Source: Eubacterium sp.
Lineage (GTDB): Bacteria; Bacillota; Clostridia; Oscillospirales; Acutalibacteraceae
Length of the DNA stretch: 64,000 nt
Assembly: GCA_015655975.1 (NCBI GenBank)
Contig: DVEP01000020.1
Coordinates: forward strand, 1-64,000
Reading direction: 5' to 3'
Shown here: positions 58,487 through 64,000 of the stretch, piece by piece
How positions within the stretch are numbered: the stretch's first letter is position 1
Layout: the number at the start of each line of letters is the position of its first letter
Notes under the pieces: model-generated
Database searches by the model: none
What the model saw: the letters and a program-made list of their open reading frames with translations, nothing else
What the model was told of the DNA's origin: nothing
Made by a program: the position numbers and the translations under genes

Positions 58487-59329
58487 TTATTCAACAGGTT
58501 TTAAGTTTTTTAAACTGATGTCAAGAATAGGCGCTGAGTGAGTTAATGCACCGCTTGAAACAAAATCAACTCCGATTTCGGCAATCTCTTTAAGTCTTTG
58601 CTTTGTTACATTGCCCGAACACTCCGTTTGAGCTTTTTTATCTATTATTTCAAGTGCCTGACGCATTGTTTCATTGTCCATATTGTCAAGCATAATAATA
58701 TCTGCCCCTGCTTCAACAGCCTCTCTGACCTGGTCAAGAGTTTCTGTTTCAATCTCTATTTTTCTTACAAAAGGCGCATACTCTTTTGCCATTTTTATTG
58801 CTTTTGATACCGAACCTGCTGCTCCGATATGATTGTCTTTCAAAAGAACACCGTCAGAAAGATTGTAGCGGTGGTTTGTTGCACCGCCGACTTTTACGGC
58901 ATACTTTTCAAAAGGACGCATATTCGGAGTAGTTTTTCTTGTATCGAGTAAAATTGTATCGTAACCTTTTAATTCGTTTACATACTCTCTTGTGATTGTA
59001 GCGATACCGCTCATTCTCTGTAAATAGTTGAGCGCAGTTCTCTCGCCAGACAAAAGCACACGAATGTCGCCTTTAAGTGTGGCAAGAAGCTGACCTTTTT
59101 CAACTGCGTCGCCGTCTTTTACATTGAAAGTAATTTCTGTTTTATCGTCAAGAAGGTCAAAAGTCCTTTTAAAAACATCGAGTCCGCAAATGATGCCGTT
59201 GTCTTTGCTGATGAGTTCGGCAGTGCCCGATTTTGCCTGCGGCATTACGGCATTTGTTGAAACATCTTCGCTTGTTATATCCTCTTTCAAAGTGTTAAGA
59301 ATATAATCATCTATCACAAGTTTCATTGT
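58487..59329 (-). CDS. nadC: Nicotinate-nucleotide pyrophosphorylase NadC (quinolinate phosphoribosyltransferase)
   Basis: A 280-aa enzyme making nicotinate mononucleotide from quinolinate and PRPP. LSGERTALNYLQRMSGIAT, DTRKTTPNMRPFEKYAVKVGG, HRYNLSDGVLLKDNHI, IEIETETLDQVREAVEAGADIIMLDNM and VSSGALTHSA form the standard set, with active-site Lys, Arg and His residues. I start it at the ATG at 59329 preceded by GGTG; it overlaps the nadB end by 23 nt. Last gene of nadABC. Confidence 0.97.
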   Translation of the reverse strand, partial: TMKLVIDDYILNTLKEDITSEDVSTNAVMPQAKSGTAELISKDNGIICGLDVFKRTFDLLDDKTEITFNVKDGDAVEKGQLLATLKGDIRVLLSGERTALNYLQRMSGIATITREYVNELKGYDTILLDTRKTTPNMRPFEKYAVKVGGATNHRYNLSDGVLLKDNHIGAAGSVSKAIKMAKEYAPFVRKIEIETETLDQVREAVEAGADIIMLDNMDNETMRQALEIIDKKAQTECSGNVTKQRLKEIAEIGVDFVSSGALTHSAPILDISLKNLKPVE

Positions 59330-60656
59330 TACACCATTTATCATAGAACTCTTTATCCTTTCTTTTTATATCTTCCATTATAATATTTTTAAACTCTTTT
59401 TGAAGTTCGCTTTTCGGAGGATATGAACTAAAATCAATATCCAAATCAAAAGAGTTTTTCTGCGACTTGTCCTGTGAAATCAAATCTGCCGCTCTTTTAG
59501 AGAAAACAAGACTCTCTAAAAGCGAATTGCTTGCAAGCCTGTTTTTACCGTGAACACCGTTGCAGGCAGTTTCTCCGACTGCGAACAAATTATCCATAGA
59601 AGTTTTAGCATCTATATCTGTCTTAATTCCGCCCATAAAATAGTGTTGAGCAGGAGTTACGGGAACAAGGTCTTTTGTAATATCGTAGCCCTCGTCAAGA
59701 CATTCTTCAAAAATGTTCGGAAATCTCTTTTTCGCTTCTTCGCTTGTCATAGTCGGCAATGTAATGTAAACATGGTCAGTGCCGAACTTTTTCATTTCTT
59801 TTCTTATATTTTCCGTTACAACATCTCTCGGCTCAAGTTCATTGCAAAATCTTTCTTTATTTTCATTTAAAAGAATTGCTCCCTCGCCTCTGACAGACTC
59901 GGAAATCAAAAATCTTCTGCCCTCTTTTTTTGAGTAAAGAGTTGTCGGATGAATTTGTATGTAGTTCATATTTTCAAGCTCAATTCCGTGTTTCATTGAG
60001 ATAGCAAAACTGTCGCCTGTAATATGAGGGAAATTTGTTGAATTTTGGAACAAACCACCAAGTCCGCCTGTTGCTAAAATGACATTTTCTGCAATAATTG
60101 CGCCGCGATTTCCGTTTTCGTCTTCGCAAACGATACCGTAACAAACATTGTCCTTTGCTATAATATCTATCATAGAGGTTTGCGTAATGAATGTGATATT
60201 TTTTCTTTTTTTGGCAATAGACAGCAATGTAGCCGTAATTTCTTTGCCCGTTTCGTCTTTGTGGTGCAAAATTCTGTTTGTTGAATGAGCGCCCTCTCTT
60301 GTGTAGTCAGGTTCGCCTTGAGTGTCCCTGTCAAATTTCACGCCGAGTTTAATGAGCGTATTGATGATTTCCGGACTGCTTTCTATCATCACTTTTACAG
60401 ACTCGGGATTATTTTCATAGTGGCCTGCACGCATTGTATCTTCAAAATAGCACTCATAGTCGTCTATACTTTTTAAAACACAGACACCGCCCTGAGCAAG
60501 ATACGAGTCGCTTTCTTTTATCTGTTCTTTTGTGATAATCAAAACATTTTTATCTTGAGGAAGGCAAAGTGCGGCAAAAGTACCTGCAACACCGCTGCCT
60601 ACAATGACAACATCTGTTTTAACAAAACCGTTTTTATTTAATTCCATAGCAATCAA
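59307..60656 (-). CDS. nadB: L-aspartate oxidase NadB
   Basis: A 449-aa FAD enzyme oxidising aspartate to iminoaspartate, which NadA condenses to quinolinate; in anaerobes fumarate can be the electron acceptor. TDVVIVGSGVAGTFAALCL (FAD loop), SYLAQGGVCV, TREGAHSTNRILHHKDETG, ATGGLGGLF, IQIHPTTLY, SVRGEGAIL, PAQHYFMGGIKTD and NRLASNSLLESLVF are diagnostic. The start is TTG at 60656, sharing TG with the nadA stop and 5 nt from GGAG inside nadA; an ATG at 60647 is the alternative. It is shorter at the C-terminus than E. coli NadB. Confidence 0.96.
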   Translation of the reverse strand: MIAMELNKNGFVKTDVVIVGSGVAGTFAALCLPQDKNVLIITKEQIKESDSYLAQGGVCVLKSIDDYECYFEDTMRAGHYENNPESVKVMIESSPEIINTLIKLGVKFDRDTQGEPDYTREGAHSTNRILHHKDETGKEITATLLSIAKKRKNITFITQTSMIDIIAKDNVCYGIVCEDENGNRGAIIAENVILATGGLGGLFQNSTNFPHITGDSFAISMKHGIELENMNYIQIHPTTLYSKKEGRRFLISESVRGEGAILLNENKERFCNELEPRDVVTENIRKEMKKFGTDHVYITLPTMTSEEAKKRFPNIFEECLDEGYDITKDLVPVTPAQHYFMGGIKTDIDAKTSMDNLFAVGETACNGVHGKNRLASNSLLESLVFSKRAADLISQDKSQKNSFDLDIDFSSYPPKSELQKEFKNIIMEDIKRKDKEFYDKWCNNETCDR

Positions 60657-61561
60657 CCCAACTCCAACATTTTTTCGAGCGGAGCAAGCGCCTTCTTTCT
60701 TATATCTTCTGAAATTTCAACTGCATTTTCATCATTTGCAAGACAGTTGTAAACTTTTTTAAGCGTTACCTTTTTCATATCAGCGCAAACAGGCATCGGT
60801 TCTGTAAAATAGAACTTTTTGTCAGGCGCTTTTTTTTGAAGCTCGTAAAGTATGCCCGTTTCAGTGATGATGATAAACTCTTTTTCGTCGCTTTTTTGTG
60901 CATATTCGATGATACCGCTCGTAGAACCGACATAGTCTGCAAGTTCAACAACCTCAGGCAAACATTCGGGGTGCATCAAAATTTTCGCATTTGGGTGAGC
61001 GTTTTTGACAGACTTAACAAGACTGACTGTAATATTATTATGAATAGGACAATAACCATTGTTAAAAATAATATTTTTATCACTCTGCTTTGCAACATAT
61101 CTGCCCAAATTACCGTCAGGAATAAAGAAAACATTTTTATTCGGAAGTTTATTTACAATTTTTACAGCGTTTGAACTTGTAACACAAACATCGCACACCG
61201 ATTTAAGTTCGGCAGATGAGTTTATATAGCAAACTACTGCCAAATCTTTGCAAGACCTTTTCATTTCCAAAACCTTTTCAACGCTTGCCATGTGCGCCAT
61301 AGGACAATCCGCTGTTTTATCAGGCATCAGCACTTTTTTATCGGGGTTCAAGATTTTTGCGCTTTCGCCCATAAACTCAACTCCGCAAAAAACAATTCTT
61401 TCGCAGTCCGTATTTTTAGCAACTTTTGCAAGATAAAACGAATCGCCCACATAGTCGGCTATATTCTGTACCTCAGGCTCACAATAGTAGTGTGCAAGAA
61501 TGACTGCGTTTTTTTCCTGTTTGATTTTTTTTATCTCTTTTACCAAATCTGTTTTAGTCAT
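60653..61561 (-). CDS. nadA: Quinolinate synthase NadA
   Basis: A 302-aa [4Fe-4S] enzyme making quinolinate from iminoaspartate and dihydroxyacetone phosphate. VILAHYYCEPEVQNIADYVGDS, FCGVEFMGESAKILNP (first cluster Cys), VCYINSSAELKS, VTSSNAV, FIPDGNLG, HPECLPEV (second) and PEPMPVCADMKKVTL-like FTEPMPVCADMKK (third) show all cluster ligands. GAGGG lies before the ATG. First gene of nadABC. Confidence 0.97.
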   Translation of the reverse strand: MTKTDLVKEIKKIKQEKNAVILAHYYCEPEVQNIADYVGDSFYLAKVAKNTDCERIVFCGVEFMGESAKILNPDKKVLMPDKTADCPMAHMASVEKVLEMKRSCKDLAVVCYINSSAELKSVCDVCVTSSNAVKIVNKLPNKNVFFIPDGNLGRYVAKQSDKNIIFNNGYCPIHNNITVSLVKSVKNAHPNAKILMHPECLPEVVELADYVGSTSGIIEYAQKSDEKEFIIITETGILYELQKKAPDKKFYFTEPMPVCADMKKVTLKKVYNCLANDENAVEISEDIRKKALAPLEKMLELG

Positions 61562-61656
61562 GGCATACCCTCTTAATCTTTCGGGAAAATTTGTTTTTGA
61601 AAACTAACAAGTTTTTAAAAAAATTAACAATCTATTTTTTTTACATAGTAATTCTA

Positions 61657-61685
61657 ATGATAAGATAAAATAACAAATATGTCAA
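61657..61685 (-). promoter_or_regulatory. SigA promoter of the nad operon
   Basis: On the minus strand TTGACA (61685-61680), 17 bp, TATCAT (61662-61657). I see no obvious NiaR or NrtR operator. The gap 61562-61846 otherwise holds the nadA leader and the AT-rich 5' region of the HAD gene. Confidence 0.7.
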
Positions 61686-61846
61686 CAATTATTATATATT
61701 ATATTGAATTTCAAAATACAAAATTGAACAAAAAAAGCAAGTTGTTTTTGTCTAATTGGTATAAAATAGCACTTAAAATTGAACTATTTATTGACAAACA
61801 GAGATTAAAATGGCATAACAAGAAATATATAAAGGAGAATAAAAAA

Positions 61847-62413
61847 ATGAATGTCTATGATTTTGACAACACAATATACAACGGTGAAACGCTTGTTGAT
61901 ATTGTTTTATACTTTATGGCGCACGACAAAAGAATTTGGAAATATATACCGAAACTCATAATTGCGGCTTTAAAAGACAAATTTCATCTGTTTACGCTTG
62001 ACGAAGCGCTCGAAGCCTATGCCGAGTTTTTGGAAAACTACTATATAACCGTCGGAGATATTGACGATGTTGTTAAGAAGTTTTGGGACAAAAATGAAAA
62101 AAAGATTAAACCTTTTTATGAAGAAATACGAAAAGACGATGATATTATCGTTTCGGGTACAACAGATTTTTTGCTTGACGAAATAGCAAAAAGAATGGGT
62201 ATCGAAAACTATATATGTTCAAGCATCGACAAAAAAACAGGAAAATTTAAGCGTCTTTGTTTTCAGGAAAATAAAGTAAAGTATTTTTACGAAGACTACC
62301 CCGACGGTATAATCGACAACTTTTACACTGACTCAATGAACGACAAAGCCATGATGGATATTTCCCGTCATGTCTTTTTAGTTAAAAAAAATAAAATTAC
62401 TCAAATCAAATGA
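61847..62413 (+). CDS. HAD-superfamily hydrolase (HAD-IB, phosphoserine-phosphatase-like)
   Basis: A 188-aa phosphatase-like protein. The ATG at 61847 is chosen for AAAGGAG 8 nt upstream and because the catalytic DxDxT motif then begins the protein (VYDFDNTIYNG, nucleophile Asp near residue 5). DIIVSGTTDFLLDEIA (motif II Ser/Thr), then YTDSMNDKAMM (motif IV Asp) follow. A helical cap of the IB type (about 20-85) resembles SerB/CicA-like members acting on small phosphorylated metabolites. Substrate unknown; neighbours give no hint. Confidence 0.85.
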   Translation: MNVYDFDNTIYNGETLVDIVLYFMAHDKRIWKYIPKLIIAALKDKFHLFTLDEALEAYAEFLENYYITVGDIDDVVKKFWDKNEKKIKPFYEEIRKDDDIIVSGTTDFLLDEIAKRMGIENYICSSIDKKTGKFKRLCFQENKVKYFYEDYPDGIIDNFYTDSMNDKAMMDISRHVFLVKKNKITQIK

Positions 62414-62538
62414 GGTGATATTCGCAATAATAATTATCAAACCGCAAAACTTTTTATTTAAATGTATAAAATAAATTAAACAATAAACTATTGATTTTTA
62501 ATATTTTTCGAAGCACACTATTAAAGGAGATGATTATA

Positions 62539-64000
62539 ATGTGCGGAATTATCGGATATACAGGAGAAAAAGACTGTTGCAAAACGCTTGTGAAAGGTTT
62601 AAAAAGCCTTGAATACAGAGGATATGATTCCTGCGGTATTGCAGTATTAGACAAAGGAAAAATAAAAATAGAAAAAAAAGAAGGGCGTGTGAAACTTCTT
62701 GATGAAACAGAACTTTGCGGAACAACGGGAATAGGCCACACAAGATGGGCTACACACGGAAAACCGTCTGTCAAAAACGCTCACCCGCACTTGACAATGG
62801 ACGGCAAATACACTGTTGTTCACAACGGAATTATCGAAAACGCTCAGGCTTTAAAAAATGATTTAATCAAACTCGGATACGAGTTCGGGTCTGAAACCGA
62901 CACGGAAGTCATTTGCGGACTGTTGTGGAAATTTTCAAACGACACTGTTCTCGATGCAATTTCCAAAACAGTGAAACTTCTTGACGGTTCTTTTGCAGTT
63001 GCAATTCTTTGTGAAAACACAGAAAAACTGTTCTGTGCCAAGAAAAAAAGTCCGCTCATCATAGGCAAAGGCACAAACGAAAACCTTATTGCGTCCGACA
63101 TAAACGCTCTTTTCGGAATTTGCGACAGCGCATACAGAATGGAAGACGGCGAAATTGCAGAAATATCCAAAGATGAAATAACAATATATGATTTTGATTT
63201 AAACAAAAAAAATATTGATTTCATTTCCGTTGCAACAAGCAAATCAACATCTGACAAAGACGGATTTGACCACTATATGCTCAAAGAAATTTACGAACAG
63301 CCTCAAATTTTCAAAGAAATTTTGAAAAAAAGAAAATTTGAAAAAGATATATTTATGCCTGAAATTGACAAAATTAAAAACGGTAAAATCAGCAAAGTCA
63401 TTTTCTGCGGCTGCGGTTCGGCTTACCATGTAGGAATAGTCGGAAAATATTTAATAGAAGAAATGTGTCACATTTCCTGCGAAGCCGTAATTGCGAGCGA
63501 ATTTCGATACAAAAAAAATGTAATTGACGAAGAAACACTTTTCATAGCAATCAGTCAGTCGGGAGAAACTGCCGACACTCTTGAAAGTTTACTGCTTGCA
63601 AAACAGGAAAAAGCAAAAACTTTGGGTATTGTAAATGTTGAAAACTCTGCCATTGCAAAAGAAAGCGATACGGTAATTTACACTGAAGCAGGAACAGAAA
63701 CGGCAGTTGCAACAACAAAGGCGTACACTGCTCAGCTTTTATACACCATTTTAATTGCGCTGAAACTTTACGGTAAAAACGACGACTACTATAAAAACGC
63801 AGTGGAATGTTTGGAACAAATACCGCAAAGCGCAAAAAGAATTTTGGAAAACACCGACAAAATAAAATCTGTCGCAAAAAGACTTTCTTCTGCAAACGAT
63901 ATGTATTTCATAGGCAGAAATCTCGACTATGCCGCTGCAACCGAAGCTGCGCTTAAACTAAAAGAAATCAGTTATATTCACTGCGAGGCTTTTCCTGCAG
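62539..64000 (+). CDS. glmS: Glutamine--fructose-6-phosphate aminotransferase GlmS, cut by the window end
   Basis: The first 487 codons of GlmS, which makes glucosamine 6-phosphate from fructose 6-phosphate and glutamine for peptidoglycan and polysaccharide synthesis. Cys2 of MCGIIGYTG is the glutaminase nucleophile; SLEYRGYDSCGIAVL, GIGHTRWATHGKPS and HNGIIEN follow. Isomerase domains show FCGCGSAYHVG, SEFRYKK, AISQSGETADTL, TTKAYTAQL and ALKLKEISYIHCEAFPA. AAAGGAG precedes the ATG. The C-terminal ~120 residues lie outside. The 125 nt before it are too short and lack the core of a glmS ribozyme. Confidence 0.97.
   Translation, partial: MCGIIGYTGEKDCCKTLVKGLKSLEYRGYDSCGIAVLDKGKIKIEKKEGRVKLLDETELCGTTGIGHTRWATHGKPSVKNAHPHLTMDGKYTVVHNGIIENAQALKNDLIKLGYEFGSETDTEVICGLLWKFSNDTVLDAISKTVKLLDGSFAVAILCENTEKLFCAKKKSPLIIGKGTNENLIASDINALFGICDSAYRMEDGEIAEISKDEITIYDFDLNKKNIDFISVATSKSTSDKDGFDHYMLKEIYEQPQIFKEILKKRKFEKDIFMPEIDKIKNGKISKVIFCGCGSAYHVGIVGKYLIEEMCHISCEAVIASEFRYKKNVIDEETLFIAISQSGETADTLESLLLAKQEKAKTLGIVNVENSAIAKESDTVIYTEAGTETAVATTKAYTAQLLYTILIALKLYGKNDDYYKNAVECLEQIPQSAKRILENTDKIKSVAKRLSSANDMYFIGRNLDYAAATEAALKLKEISYIHCEAFPA

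Noticed and set aside
61679..61846. 56-residue N-terminal extension of the HAD protein
   Set aside because: The DxDxT motif is normally at the very N-terminus and a strong RBS precedes the ATG at 61847.
1..64000. CRISPR arrays, insertion sequences, prophage, tRNA or rRNA genes
   Set aside because: No direct repeat arrays, transposase-like proteins, cloverleaf sequences or rRNA segments were recognised by eye; a tRNAscan or CRISPR search could still be run.

Overview
The window reads as AT-rich chromosomal DNA from an anaerobic, endospore-forming member of the Clostridia (Bacillota). Support comes from three sporulation genes (spo0A, spoVT, spoIIE), a class III anaerobic ribonucleotide reductase (nrdDG), an hrcA-grpE-dnaK-dnaJ operon with a perfect CIRCE operator, a T-box leader on leuA, and strong Shine-Dalgarno sequences, often runs of G. 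A gut Oscillospirales-like host is a guess; the species cannot be read from the sequence. I saw no rRNA, tRNA, insertion sequence, phage gene or CRISPR array.

Layout. (1) 1-12113, plus strand: a surface polysaccharide locus with a 5'-damaged sugar-phosphate transferase, four glycosyltransferases (three GT4, one GT2), a radical SAM enzyme, a Wzy-like polymerase, a hexapeptide acyltransferase, a polysaccharide pyruvyl transferase, a Wzx-like flippase and a ferredoxin/FrhB-type oxidoreductase. (2) 12286-15462: spo0A, a DUF3048 membrane-anchored protein, an unknown 206-aa protein and a 58-aa protein. (3) 15508-18989: nrdDG divergent from a Crp/Fnr-type regulator, with two perfect dyads between them. 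(4) 19065-22392: pstSCAB phosphate transporter whose PstS looks circularly permuted. (5) 22650-28199: heat-shock operon and a secreted CHAP protein. (6) 28406-32933: malic enzyme, Ldh2-family dehydrogenase, glycerol kinase with an attenuator-like leader, and acyl carrier protein. (7) 33044-37634: aroE-aroK, a GT2/CDP-glycerol transferase fusion and an ABC-2 export permease. (8) 37742-46597: phosphoglucomutase plus a 31-aa membrane peptide, YifB-type AAA protein, LUD protein, leuAB with a T-box, and an M28 membrane peptidase. (9) 46791-50670: spoVT, a C-rich candidate small RNA, rlmH, a WalJ-like hydrolase and murA. (10) 50898-58342: GH20 hexosaminidase, a degenerate metallophosphoesterase with a TetR regulator, a polysaccharide deacetylase and spoIIE. 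(11) 58487-64000: the nadABC NAD operon, a HAD phosphatase and glmS cut by the window end.

Together: envelope building is the commonest theme (polysaccharide locus, teichoic-acid-like transferase and permease, PgcA-type mutase, MurA, GlmS, hexosaminidase, deacetylase, CHAP protein). Biosynthetic operons (nad, leu, aro) and the sporulation genes are interspersed as in a core chromosome. The most interesting items are the C-rich small RNA candidate at about 47861-48008, whose C-tracts match G-rich ribosome binding sites of nearby genes; the permuted PstS; the probable glpK attenuator; the paired dyads beside nrdD; and the redox enzymes inside the polysaccharide locus.
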